Source: Anoplopoma fimbria
Lineage: Eukaryota > Chordata > Actinopteri > Perciformes > Anoplopomatidae
Direction of reading: 5' to 3'
Length of the DNA: 64,000 nucleotides
NCBI RefSeq assembly: GCF_027596085.1
Contig: NC_072457.1
Coordinates: 2,074,471-2,138,470 of the forward strand
Part shown: positions 24,800-35,893 of the stretch, one piece after another
How positions within the stretch are numbered: the first letter of the stretch is position 1
Layout: the number at the start of each line of letters is the position of its first letter
The notes under the pieces: generated by a model
The model's input: only the letters and a program-made list of their open reading frames with translations
Told to the model about the DNA's origin: nothing
Databases searched by the model: none
Position numbers and translations under genes: made by a program

Positions 24800-27700
24800 A
24801 CAGTTGGCCTCCGGTAGAAACTCCTCCACGTTTGTTGTATGTTCGATCCCACAAGGGAACTCCCTCTGTCCTCAGTCTTTGCCATTGGGTTGACGGTGAG
24901 TCAAATGATCAACGGACCAGGTCAACCCGCAAAATGAATGGACAAATAAACGCCTCAACCTCAACAGCAGACAGACGGCAATGTTTGCAGTTAAGTCGCA
25001 GTCCTGCTTCCTCTTTAGAACCAGTGAAACTAGCCAGGGCCAAGGTCAGCTTGGCTTGTCTTATACCGTAGGGGTTAGAGGTTTGATTCCCTCTGTAGAC
25101 TTTGGAGTTTTGGAGCATCTCTGAAGGTTAAAAAAGGTACCATCTTTAGGCAGAGCCAAAAAGTCATTTAGATTGTGCCCATCCTTTAACTATGTTCAAG
25201 TGTAGAAACCAGTTAATGAGTGCAAACCTCTGCCAAGGTATCCATTATGTTAAACATAAGGCACATCTGTAATATTTGGCAGAGGTATGCAATGACTATT
25301 CATCCATTCATGGCCATGCCATTAATGCCACAGAACGGCAGGCCAGGTCACTTGAATTTAAACTCAAACTTGCCTAAGTTACTGGACTAACAACGGGTAT
25401 TGTGGTAAGGGGGGCTGTATTCCTGGGGTTCCCGTGTCGCAAGCAGATTTCTGTACGCTGCTCTTTGTTTAATGTCCAATTAGCGACTCAAGATGCGAGA
25501 TAAGAGGAATTAATTCTCTGTGACCTTATATCTAACCACCTTCCGGTAAGTTTCTCGCCATATACATTGGATCAGTGAGCTTCTTTAAGAAGGGGTGAGC
25601 CTTTTCCAAACAGTGTGTTCTCCAAGTCTGCACAGCGTCACCCTGTCAATCGCATTATCTAGGTGATTAAGATTCAGACTATGGCCATGACCCTAAATGA
25701 GATTATGACTTTGACGCCTCCTAGACGTATGGCTCTGCCAATCGTGATTCATGATCACCCCAAGTGAAGTCCACCTCCAAAAGTACAACAGCTGTCCATT
25801 CATGTTTGTTTGACTCTTACTGAACACTCCATGTGGCTAAAAACTGAAGATACCGTTTTGCCACAACTGCTCCTGTAACGTAATTGGATTATCATGTTCA
25901 ATTATTGCCTTATTATCGTCTTTATAAGGCATTGGGAAAAATGCATTATGTAAATTGAACTACAGAACAGCAGGATGTAAGATAACATTTTTGAAGGAAG
26001 TAGCTGTAATTTGAATTCAGCCCTGGCTAGCTCTGTTTGGCCTGATAGTGAAAAGCAGGACTGTCCCTCCCTGTCATACTATAGCACAAAAATATGTATC
26101 TTTCGAATTGCACCAAACTGCATCTTCTGAAATGTATCTGATGTAAAAAGGTAGTATATTTTACATGTTTACAACATAAATATATCATTCTGTTTAGCAG
26201 AACAAGGGGAGATTTGTAAGGGGAGATAAAATGTACCAGGGAAAAAGTTTGTTGAGTTTAAAATTCTAGGGACATTCTGTTGGATTTCCTTTATCGTATA
26301 ACTTCTGTCCCAAGACTCCCATTTTTGTTACTGGTGAGGGAGGAAGGGGCATAAGGGGATAGGAAGAGGAATGCTTCTGGGTTTACTCCTGCAAATGTGA
26401 AGCCAGCCTCTATTTAGACAATGTTTTCATGCTTACAGCATTTAATCAATGTCCATGTTTCCACTGCACACCTTATCATACGGACTCTCAAGTTAAATTA
26501 AACAGGAGCAAAGAGACCGCACCGCCATTCCCAGGGAACCATTGCATTGTATAGGTTTCAAAGCAGGTAATTGAGAGGGTTGTCTGATTTTCCATGACTA
26601 TGCATTTGTGTTTCTCAATAAGCCCGAACTTCAAAAACTTGTAGCAATGAGTCCCCGAGGCAGCCAGCAATATTGTCGAGAAGAGAGTAAAACCCACGAG
26701 TTAGCCACAGGCGTATAGAAATGATCTACACTAGTTCTTGGATTAATAAAAAGCTTGTTGCCTATTCGCCAGAGCTGTTCTTCCCAAAGTACCCGTTAAT
26801 CACAAAGACCGTTATCTTGACGTTAACTCAGATTTCTCTGCAGACTCTCTGTGACCCATCATTGGGGGAAAACAAGAGACTTTGTGAATAGTTGTATTAT
26901 TTTGTTCAGAGCTGAAACATTGCCTGATTACCAGTTCCAATGGACCTCTGGGATTCACAGCTCTGGACAGAGAGGGTTCGACTCTACTCCTCAGAGACCG
27001 CCACAAGTTGTCGCGCCTCAATTGTTCCCCGGCTATGCTTTCCTCTGGATGCCTGGGTCTGTCAGCGGTTGCTTCACATTGATTCATCATTGTTGTTGTT
27101 AATTGGCCAGACTGGAGAGAAGACACACAGGCCATCCCTACGGTACAGTAACTGCACATCCGTCAATCTCAATTTGTGGACTTTGGCCCCTGAGGACCGG
27201 AGTCAGACTCCCCTCATTGGCTGTCAAATGAAAAAAAGATGTCTTCTGGGGATGAATACATACTAAGGAAAGAACATATGAACTGAGGAAGAGGAGCAAG
27301 GCTTGGCTGTGTTATAGTAGTGACATGTTCTTTTACAAAAGCATGTGCACACCAGAGTAAGTCTGTTTGGAGAACAAGTCAATGAAAGTTTATAGATTCA
27401 GCTAAAAGTATAAGGGTTCAAATAAGAACACTGGACCATTGGACAGACATGAGTAATGCTCTTTAGCAATTGGACACACTGCTTATGAATAACTGAGCTA
27501 TGTTATTCCATTCATCTAGGGAAAACCCTTCAGGGCATATATATTGGTAACCACGGCTCTATTCCCCCCATTCTTCCAAATGAAGCCATTATTTTATCAA
27601 GCTTTCACCTCTGCATAGCCCGTGGTACTAATCTAAAACTAATTGATCGGAGATTCCCTGGACCTTACACATAGGGGAGCTGCTAGTGTAATTTGAACAA

Positions 27701-30700
27701 TGGGCCAAAATAGAAAACTGGGCTCTTTTTTTAAAAACTGAAAGCTGTCCAACTGAGCGCCCAAGGGAATTTGCTCTGTTTTTTTTATTTGGTCCTACCC
27801 GGCCAAATTAAGTTCTATTGATCCGATGGCAGAGTAATGACGCACTTTCGACATCCTATTGTGAACGCTGGTGGGTCTATTGGATCGGCTGCCACCGATG
27901 ACATAGAGAGGTCGGAGGGAAAGTCATAATTCATATGAAACACAATGGAAAAAGCAGAAGCAAAGGCAGTGGCTGGATCACTACTGCATAATTAAATGGT
28001 TGGTTGGTGCAAATTATGAACATATTTTCTCTTTTTCCCCTTGAGGTATCTAGCTGTTCAGATAGTTTTCATTTTTATATGGCCAGGTTATGAGATTTCT
28101 ACCACTACACTAATACAGTGGCCGTCAAAATATTGTGTCCTCCCTGCAATGATACATTATATTAAAAAATAGCCTGGTCACCAAGGGTAATGGACCTTGC
28201 AGTGATTTTCTGGGAATACTTTCTACAAAACAAATAGAATATACAGTTTAGGTCTTTATGCACATGAACATTATTGTCAAAGATGCATCTACTGATCTTC
28301 TGAATAGAGCCGCATTTTATCCACCGAGATCTTTATAGGTCAAAGAGTAAATGCCACCCTCCGCTTTCACTTCCCCATCAAACTCACACCTCAAACAGCA
28401 GGTGAATTCAAGCTCTGTCACAACGATGATATCCAAGTTCACCCGGTGGAAAATCAAATGGAAATACAATGACTTCCAGGCCTTTGCAGACTGGTCCTTC
28501 CTGAGCAATCTGACTCAAAAGTAACACCCAGGAGGTTAGATCCCAAACTAGCTCACCTTCGTTGACTCATAACCTGCACAGTAAATCTGACCTTTGTTTT
28601 TCAGACTATTTTACTGAGGATCAGCAAGAGTAAGAGGCAACAGAAAGAGGTGGGAACATGGTTAAGAATTGAATGAGAGAGGCAGGGACAGAGATAAAGA
28701 AAGGCCGACGAGAGCAGCCGTCATTAATTTCAATCAGACTCAGTCTGGCAGAGTTAATAACATCAGCACGCTTTTCTGACCTCAGACGATGCTAGGACAT
28801 CAACCTCCGCAAATTACTCATTAATTTACCCCATTAAGCTAGACAGAGGTGGCAGGCAGGGGGAAAAACACGGAGGAGAATGAATTAATTAGACATTTTC
28901 AAACAGAATTTATACCATATTTCAATTGAGATGCATCACATTACAGAAAGAGAGGTCAGGATGCCGGGGGTGAGGATTGGAATAGTTGGCAGATAAAGAA
29001 ATAGAGACAACCAGCTAACATTTACATTTTGACAGCATGGATATTGATGCAGAGGGAGTGCATTAAGATAATTTATATGGATGAAAATAACTTTTGCTTT
29101 GGCAATGTAAAGCATGTGCAGGGTTAGAATCATCAGCGATTGTGCATCTTGTGTTTGGGAATGCTCCGTGTATAAACGCATGTGAGAAAAACAGCGTCTC
29201 ATATCTAGGTCTCTTGTTTGGTCAGTAATAATACCAAGCCTTGCTCCTGTTTGTTTTAACTGATGTCTTACACAATAAACCAAAAATAATACCAAGGCAA
29301 TTATGTTCTTGCTCATTGGGGCTACATTATTCTCAATTAACCGTATTGGAAAGGAAAGGCCAATACAATAAATATGATTAGAAAGTTGTGAAAATCATAC
29401 CTCTGAAGGGCACTTTGGTCCATAGCAAGCTCCCGCCCAGAGCAAAGAATGGTCATACTGAGTGGAGAGTCATGCAGTCTGAGGCAGAGTTTACCCCTCG
29501 GGCCTTAACACCGCTTACCATCAATTGTATCTCACTGTGTAGTGCAGGGAGCATTTGACATATTTGGAGTTTGTCGCAACCTTGCCTTGAGCTGACACAA
29601 GGCCCGTATATTGTCTCCCGACTGCTTGCATGCTCAAAATGAGATGCAGCAAACCTCTAACCTGCTCTCAATCTGCCGCGACTCCAAAATGTGATTACGG
29701 GGTTCTTTAATATAGTAGCTAACACCTGTCTTGCCAACCTGCACAACTCACCCTAAAGTGATTTCTGCATGACTCACACTATTGAAATGTAAATGTCCTA
29801 CCTCATAGCTTCCCTTATCAAAAGAAATTTGCTACACCTGTAAATAAGAAATGGGCTAGGAGGCGGAAATGCCTGCAGATTTTGATTTTTTTTTTTTTTT
29901 TTGCCTCACGCTATCTAGATAGACAGGTTGGGCTAAACACAATATACACACATACACGCAACTCCCCAACTGGACTGTTATCTATATGCAAAGCATCTCC
30001 ACTAAGCTATCCACTTTACAACCATAGAGGAGACTGAAAATAATGGGTGACTCAGGCCAAACCCCAACCCTATTCTCACACCCACACACAATCACTCACA
30101 CCAGCATGCACAAACTATATGCCCACGCACCGGTGAACATATGTTGTCAGGTGTTTCGAATCGATAAGCATGCTCGACACACAGCCTCCCCGACCTACTC
30201 TTACACTGGCTAATTGCCAGGAAGAACAATTAGCCCGATAAGTATCACTTAATGTCCTCCCCCAAAGAGGGAGATTCAGGCTACTTTAAAACAAACGCAC
30301 CTAATTCCTCATCCTGCTCCCTCCCTCGTTATCTCCCTAAATGATGCTTCTATAGGAGAGCAGGTGTTGGCGGTGCAATGGAATGGTTGTTTTTTGAAAG
30401 GAGGTTTGATGGGATTAGAACTGAGAGGGGGAGGGGGGTTAAGCCACAAATGGGGCTGCTTCTGGTGAGATAGCCGAGCTACAGTGTACCAGTAATGAGG
30501 TAGAAGACATGGCTTGTTACCACTTTTTCTTTGCTCATTAGCGGTGATTCAGCGGGTCTACGGAAGCCTGCGAGGACCAAAGTGCCCAGTATGAGGTAGT
30601 CTGGTGAACAGCGTGATTCAATTATCACTCAGTATTGTGGTGAACACAGCCAACCTCGGAAGCAACCTCTTAAAATGTCAATGGATTATCATAGAATCAA

Positions 30701-30820
30701 TTTTTTTTTTAAAAATCACCCAGAGAGAATACCTCTTTAACTCTGGATCCAGCAGGGGAATGAACCGTGTCACCGGACACTTCAGAGGAAACATCTTCCG
30801 TCTTGCTACATTAACATTTA
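24800..30820. other. Non-coding stretch downstream of elfn2
   Basis: No gene or large repeat recognised. Low in repeats compared with the region upstream of elfn2. Part of its right end may be elfn2 3' UTR. AT-rich patches with several ATTAAT/TAATTA words at 27.8-28.0 and 28.7-28.9 kb could be conserved non-coding elements. Confidence 0.5.
25226..25291. repeat. Inverted repeat, possible fragment of a small element
   Basis: AACCTCTGCCAAGGTA on the left and TTTGGCAGAGGTATG on the right form 11-12 base inverted arms around about 40 bases. The arm resembles the CCTCTGCC end of the repeat at 61.4 kb, so this may be a deletion remnant. Confidence 0.4.
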
Positions 30821-30826
30821 GTCCTC

Positions 30827-30832
30827 TTTATT
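30827..30832 (-). promoter_or_regulatory. Candidate polyadenylation signal after elfn2
   Basis: TTTATT on the plus strand reads AATAAA on the minus strand, 62 bases past the elfn2 stop. It could give a very short 3' UTR. Mammalian ELFN2 transcripts have long 3' UTRs, so a more distal site is equally possible. Confidence 0.25.
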
Positions 30833-30894
30833 AGTCTGCTGTTGGCATCAAACCTCACAATCTCCGTTACAGCATTCGACTTAGCTTCCTTTGC

Positions 30895-32506
30895 TCACAG
30901 CTTCTGCTGGGCAGAAACTCCCTTCCAGTAGTCCAAGATATCGTGAAGGTCCTCGTCCTTGGCAAACTGCACCTTCTTACGCAGGGCGTGGCCTGCCGCT
31001 ATATACGATGCTTCCTCTCTGGGGCTCTTCTTGTAAGGCCGGAATCGCTCCCAGATCCGCAGTGTGCTCTCAGACGAATACTCGGGACTGGAGGAGTAGC
31101 CAGAGTTGTAGTTGTGGTGTCGAGAAGGTGAGAGCTGGGAGTAGGTGGCGGTGGCATCCCTCTTGGTGCGGCCCAGTGGCTTGAGGAAGGAGGCCTTTTG
31201 GGCCGGTGAGGGTGATTCGTTGCCGCCCTCGTAGTAGAGTGCAGGAAAGGAGTGCCGGTGCTCGGAGCTGTGGTAATCTGGCTGAACCTCCAAGTGGTGC
31301 TGCTGTTGTCCAGGGCCAACACCTGCACCTCCACCTCCACCTCCACCCCCGTTATTACACCCCATCCCGCCCCCATTCAAACTCACCCCACCGCCATTTA
31401 CGTTTCCCATCCCATTCCCATTGCATCCACCTACTCCGCCACCACCTCCATTTCCACCCCCTCCTCCACAACCCACAGGGCTGCCTTTTTCTGTTGGGTA
31501 CTTGGGAGGATCACTGCGCTGCTCAGGGATATCAACACTATACACCCGGTTGCTCTTGACAGATCCAGGAGCCTGGGCACCACAACGGTTCTTCACCACA
31601 GCAGTGTCAGCGCTCAACTGCCTCTGAAGTGGCCGCACTGCATTAGCTGGTGGTGGGTCGCGGTAAGGAGGAGACAGGAACCCCCCACCGCTGATGCCCG
31701 GCCGCTCAGAGAGGGGCATTACAAGGGGCACTGGTGCCATTGAAGGCGGGTGAGGTGGCTGATGTAGCTGAGGATGAGGATGTGGCTGAGGATGTGACTG
31801 GGGGTGTGACAGGGGGTGTGACTGGGGATGTGGCTGAGGGTGAGGCTGGGGGTGAGGCTTTGGATGCACCTTTGGAGAGGAGGCCATGATCTGATCTCCA
31901 AGATGGCCTGGAGAGAGGGGCAGGAGGTTGCGGGGGAGGGACGCGATGCAAGTTTGTGGCTGGGAGGAGGACACCGGGTTGCCATTATCAGTTGTGGTTA
32001 CAACATTAGCAGAGGCATCCAGCTTCAGGGCATCAATGCAGTTGTTGATGATCTGGTTCACCTTGTCCACTTCCTTGGCGATGGTGGAGATCTCTGATGC
32101 TGAGCCACGGCCATCGTCATCCGAATCCTCCCCAGCCTCCGTCCCATTCTCAGCAACACCTCGCTTATCCACAACTACTTCCCCACCTATCACTGCTGCT
32201 CCAGCTCCCACACCTCCCTCCCTTCCTTCCCCTGCCAGTCCCGCCGTCCTCACATCCATGTAGTTGCCCTTGCCGGCCATTGCCTCAGAGAAGGCACTGG
32301 CCATTTTTTCCACCTGTGGCAAGGTGCAGAGGCGGGAGGAACTGGTGTTGGCAGAGCCGTGGAGCATGCCTGTGCTAGAGGAGGCAGATGGGGGCAGCTT
32401 GCCTCCTGCTCCCCCTGAATGGTGGTGCTGGTGGTGAGCTTGCTCCTGGAGACGCTGCATGGAGCCTGGGTCATTGGCCACAGCAGCAGCTGCCTCGGGG
32501 CCATAC
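30895..32506 (-). CDS. elfn2: elfn2 coding exon 4: cytosolic tail with PP1 motif
   Basis: Encodes the last base of codon 446 to residue 982 and the TGA stop (30897-30895). After RYGPEAAAAV come GKGNYMDVRT (about 525), the acidic GEDSDDDGRGSASEIS stretch, and the highly conserved EISTIAKEVDKVNQIINNC segment. Then follow a His-Pro repeat (about 659-700), FLSPPYRDPP and QLSADTAV, a Gly-rich run (about 790-845), EHRHSFPALYYE (861-872), SSPEYSSEST, IWERFRPYKK, and the terminal AGHALRKKVQF plus DEDLHDILDYWKGVSAQQKL. KVQF fits the RVxF docking consensus for PP1. The His-Pro and long Gly insertions are not in mammalian ELFN2 as I recall it. Acceptor CATTCTTCAG|GTATGG is strong. Confidence 0.95.
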
Positions 32507-35500
32507 CTGAAGAATGACAGATTCACTTTAACACAAAGAATACCTCCAGTTTCATTATCTGATCTCATATTGTGTACATAATTTTTCACATTAACCTAAA
32601 CAGCATGGTTTCAAATTTGCTGAACCTTATACCTAGACAAATATAATATGTCCTCTCAGTGATGCCATGGGGTGACAGGATCCTTGCGGTTTTAATTAAG
32701 GCTCAAATAAACTATACAACAAATAGCATGGCCCTAAGCCTCAATAAAGAGTGAGGTTGAGAAAAAATGTTTGACGCTATATTAAATTAGGCTTTTCAAG
32801 AATTCAAATGCAAACAAAGCCAAGCAGCGGTGGCACTTTGTCATGAAAAAAGGTTATAATGGAGCTCTTAAGACACCCCTTCACAAACATTTGTATTTGT
32901 TTAGTACCTCATCTCCAAAATAGTTTTCTTCACACTTATAGCCTTCTGCTTCTCTTCCTCGATGCGTCGCCGTCTGAGACAGTAATAGACCAATCCAAGC
33001 ACAATGACCATGCCAAACAGACATCCCAAGATGGTCATGATGTAGTGGGTAGTTGTGGATGGATTGGCTCGCGGGTCTTCAGGTCCCATAGCTCGTGTGG
33101 TAAAGGACAGACAGGTGTGATTGTAGCGCTGAGATTTGCTTGCAGAAGCCACACAATAGGTGTAGTTTGTGTGCGGTTTCAGATTGTCCAAAACTAGCAC
33201 CTCATTCTTGTTTTTAAGGGGCTTGATGTCCGAAACAAAACTCTGGTTATACTGGGAGAGGATGTACATCTTACTGTACGGTCGTGGGATCTGCACCATT
33301 AGAGAAGCAGTGTAGAGGGAGACAGTTTGAAGCTTCATGGAAATCTGATGGTTGTAGGTGGGGCCAGCAGTTGACGATATTGTTGTTTGGTGGTACAGAC
33401 CTTGGTCTGGGTGGTCAAAACCCATGCCTGAGCCATCTTGATCTGGGGTCTGGGAGGTCATCCCTGGAATTATCACACCGTCCCGACACATGGATAAAAG
33501 GGTGTAACGGGCATTTCTTCCATGTCCGGGCACCGGGCTGAGAAGTGGATAACCATTCATTCCCAGAGGGGTTTCGCACTGGAGGCGGTCGTAGGTGTGG
33601 GTGACGTTGTTAAACGCCTCCAGCCAGGTGAGAAAGCTGAAGAGGTCACAGCCACAGTGGAACGGGTTTCCTGCTAGCTCACACACCAACAGCCTGTTCA
33701 GGACGGTGAAGGTAGAGGGGTCCAGACGGGCCAACTTATTGGAAGATAAGTCCAGGCTGCTGAGGCTCGGGCACTCCCAGAAGGCATTGGTGGAAATGAC
33801 CTCAATAAGGTTGTGTTGCAAAAAGAGGCACTGCATTCGACCCAGACCTCTCAACATGCCCTCAGTCAGGTTGGTCATCTTGTTGTAGCCCAGCTGGAGA
33901 ACCTGAGACAGACAGAGAGGATTTCGCCCTTGACATTTTTAATAAAACACGACTCAACACAACACATTTCTATCGTTTGGTGGATGTTTTTGAGGTATGC
34001 TCTTACAATTTCCTTCCATAGGATGTGTTTTATCAGGACTAGACACATCACTCAGTCAAATTTCGATAACTGTAAAAGCTTGGAAAGCCACCTATGAACA
34101 GTTTGTGAAAACTAGAGTTTTTAGTTCGGTGATTTCAGAATATATATTTGTAGCTCAACTCCAAAATATTGTACAGCATTTTGTAACAAAAACTGACATG
34201 CATGTAAATTCAATCAGAATCAAATTAAGTAAAATATCAAATAAATAAAGAATGCCACAACTATTTCAGACTCCTAAATGGGATATAAATTAAAAAAGGC
34301 AACACAGGATATTTAACCACATTTCTATGAATGTATGAGCATGGCTTAAGAAGATTGTTTGGCATCACTATGGTTTAAAATGAGGGATATAGAAATACAT
34401 GAAAACAGAGTTGTGTTCCCGGCTGCAGACCTGGAGGTTGGCCTGTCCAGCGAAGGCCCCATCCTCGATGTAGCTGATGTCGTTCTTGGTAAGATTGAGG
34501 TCAGTGAGGTTCGTGAAGCGGTACATGGAGGTAAAGAGCACAGCCTTAAGTTTGTTCTCATTCAGCCTCAGATCATGAACCTACGGGAGAGACAAGAGGG
34601 CGAATGACTTTCTGTGATGTTTTTCACTCTCTGGCAGCCATAGAGGAGAAACGAAACTCTTTGCCAAAAAAACTGCTGCCATGAATATATTAGAGAGCAA
34701 ACTTGTATGTTTGGAGGTGTAATGAGTAATCCCCCCAAATTACACATCGGATCAAAATTTGTTAAGTTAATTTCATTTGCAAGCAGCTGAGTATCACACC
34801 TGAGATATCTAGCAGTGGTAAATGTTGATGTTAGGAGAAGTGCTTGTTAATATCAAAGCACCCAAAGGTCATTTTTTTCAGTTTTAATCAGATTTACAGT
34901 AAATTGCAGGTGGTAATTGACTTGGCACTTATATTTCAAAATGTTACAGGAAGCCACTAGATAAATAACAAGAGCTAATATAACTTGTCTGAGGTTCATC
35001 TTGTCCGCTACAGATGCTGCACGGTTTTATACTATATTATATATATATATACTGTTGGTTATTCTCGACAAGTTAGGCAGCCAACAATTCCAAAAACCCA
35101 CAGTTGGTTTTGGTTGATGTGTCTGTTCTACGTCACCAGCTTAACCCTGCAATTATCAACACCGCCACATAACAATTTTCCCACTTTGCTGATATTGTCA
35201 CTATGATTGGACACATTATTATAACCTGGCAATGTAACATTTGTAGAGGCCTTTTGAATACTGTATTGCGGTCAAAGTGATCACTTCAATCAACATATTA
35301 TCAAAACCATCAGAATCCCACAATAAACCACCCGCATTATTATACTGGACAGAATATTAGATTCACTTGCAGCACCATCACTATTAATGGCATGTGCTCT
35401 TTAGCTGACATATCATAGATCAGAGTGCATGAAGGCATACGGTTTAATAGCGGTGGATGTGGTGGCATGAAAGGCTTATGGGAAAATAATTCTTACTGAC

Positions 35501-35692
35501 CGTGCTGTTGATGTGCTGGGGGATGGTCTCGTATGGAGGCTGGTTCTGACTGCAGATAGCCAGCCAAACGTAGCCTTTATCCCCCTCTATCAGCCAGCAA
35601 TCCCCCTTCACCATGCCGGGCAGGTGGAGGAGCAACAGTGCAGGGAGCAGGAGGGGGAGAAACAGGGAGGACAGGCGGAGTCTGCTGGCCAT
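30895..35692 (-). CDS. elfn2: elfn2, LRR-FNIII postsynaptic adhesion protein / PP1 inhibitor subunit, four coding exons
   Basis: ELFN2 is a type I postsynaptic membrane protein. Its ectodomain is known to bind group III metabotropic glutamate receptors in trans, and its tail binds and inhibits protein phosphatase 1 (PPP1R29). The join is 35692-35501, 34580-34431, 33902-32908, 32506-30895: 2949 nt, 982 residues. Visible parts are a signal peptide (about 1-30), LRRNT cysteines C32 and C47, LRRs at about 65-184, LRRCT cysteines C197, C199, C223 and C253, an FNIII domain (about 300-383), a transmembrane helix (about 401-423) followed by RRRR, a conserved EISTIAKEVDKVNQIINNC block (about 585-603), and a KVQF motif (957-960). 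ELFN2 is preferred over ELFN1 because of QNQPPYETIPQHINSTV, RPYSKMYIL, KKTILEMRYG, QLSADTAV and the C-terminus VSAQQKL. The protein is longer than the roughly 820 residues of mammals because of tail insertions. Which teleost paralogue (a or b) it is cannot be told. No neighbouring gene is recognised. Confidence 0.95.
31309..31476 (-). repeat. elfn2: In-frame Gly-rich tract in elfn2 exon 4
   Basis: Residues about 790-845 are mostly Gly with interspersed Asn, Val and Met, read from runs of GGT/GGA/GGC codons. Mammalian ELFN2 has, from memory, only a short Gly/Ser run at the same point just before HHLEV, so this is a local expansion of an existing low-complexity linker. Confidence 0.85.
31744..31869 (-). 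repeat. elfn2: In-frame 12-bp minisatellite in elfn2 exon 4 (His-Pro repeat)
   Basis: On the coding strand, units close to CCACATCCTCAG repeat about ten times and encode PHPQ/SHPQ/SHPL tetrapeptides at residues about 659-700. The frame is kept throughout, so expansion by multiples of 12 would be tolerated. Nothing similar is known to me in tetrapod ELFN2. Confidence 0.85.
32908..33902 (-). CDS. elfn2: elfn2 coding exon 3: LRR3-5, LRRCT, FNIII, transmembrane helix
   Basis: Encodes residues 115-445 plus two bases of codon 446. It starts VLQLGYNKMTNLTEGMLRG and runs through two more LRRs (LFLQHNLIEV; LSSLDLSSNKLARL), the LRRCT (AGNPFHCGCDLFSFL through C253), a linker, the FNIII domain with PYSKMYIL and NYTYCV, and the transmembrane segment HYIMTILGCLFGMVIVLG. 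Acceptor CTGTCTCAG|GTTCTC is strong. Donor is ATGAG|GTACTA (phase 2). Several N-x-S/T sites are present in the ectodomain (for example NLT at 125, NVT at 213, NYT at 360, NHT at 375). Confidence 0.94.
34431..34580 (-). CDS. elfn2: elfn2 coding exon 2: first two leucine-rich repeats
   Basis: Encodes residues 65-114 in 150 nt, phase 0 at both ends. It begins VHDLRLNENKLKAVLF and continues LTDLNLTKNDISYIEDGAF, matching the first two LRRs of ELFN2 residue for residue at most positions. The acceptor is a pyrimidine-rich stretch ending CCGTAG|GTTCAT; the donor is CTCCAG|GTCTGC, a weak match to consensus. The exon is too short to appear as a long open frame, and the overlapping open frame on the same strand is a shadow. 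Confidence 0.92.
35501..35692 (-). CDS. elfn2: elfn2 coding exon 1: signal peptide and LRRNT start
   Basis: Encodes residues 1-64. The start is MASRLRLSSLFLPLLLPALL, a strong hydrophobic signal core, followed by DCWLIEGDKGYVWLAICSQN, which is nearly the mammalian ELFN2 mature N-terminus. The ATG sits in a good Kozak context (A at -3, G at +4). The exon ends in phase 0 after the Thr codon of INST, and the donor is ACG|GTCAGT. Reading on into the intron gives VSKNYF and then a stop. The stronger-looking donor 7 bases downstream (A|GTAAGA) would put exon 2 out of frame and produce an immediate stop, so it is rejected. Confidence 0.93.
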
Positions 35693-35872
35693 GGTTTGGA
35701 TAAGGAGTGTTTGAGAATGGCCTCAGTAGAAAAGCAGGGAAAGAAAGGAGTTGAAGGGAGGGAGGCGGCGGGCAGCAGTTTAAAAAAAATCAAGAAGGGC
35801 TGCAGGTCAGGGGCCAGGGGGGCCAAGTCCAAGTGGAGAGCGAGGTGAACGGAAAAGGCGTCTTCACGGCGA

Positions 35873-35893
35873 TTACAGCTGAGCCTGCAGCAT
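35873..35893 (-). promoter_or_regulatory. Possible six-codon upstream ORF in elfn2 5' leader
   Basis: On the minus strand, 198 bases before the elfn2 ATG, GCCGCCATG is an excellent initiation context and opens a six-codon frame (MLQAQL) ending in TAA. It matters only if the leader is transcribed this far up without an intron. The transcription start is not visible. Confidence 0.3.

Noticed and set aside
31206..31743. Long plus-strand frames opposite elfn2 exon 4
   Set aside because: These are antisense shadows of a GC-rich, repeat-containing coding exon; elfn2 homology fixes the minus strand as coding.
34346..34561. 72-codon minus-strand frame over elfn2 exon 2
   Set aside because: Wrong frame; the true frame gives the LRR sequence VHDLRLNENK.
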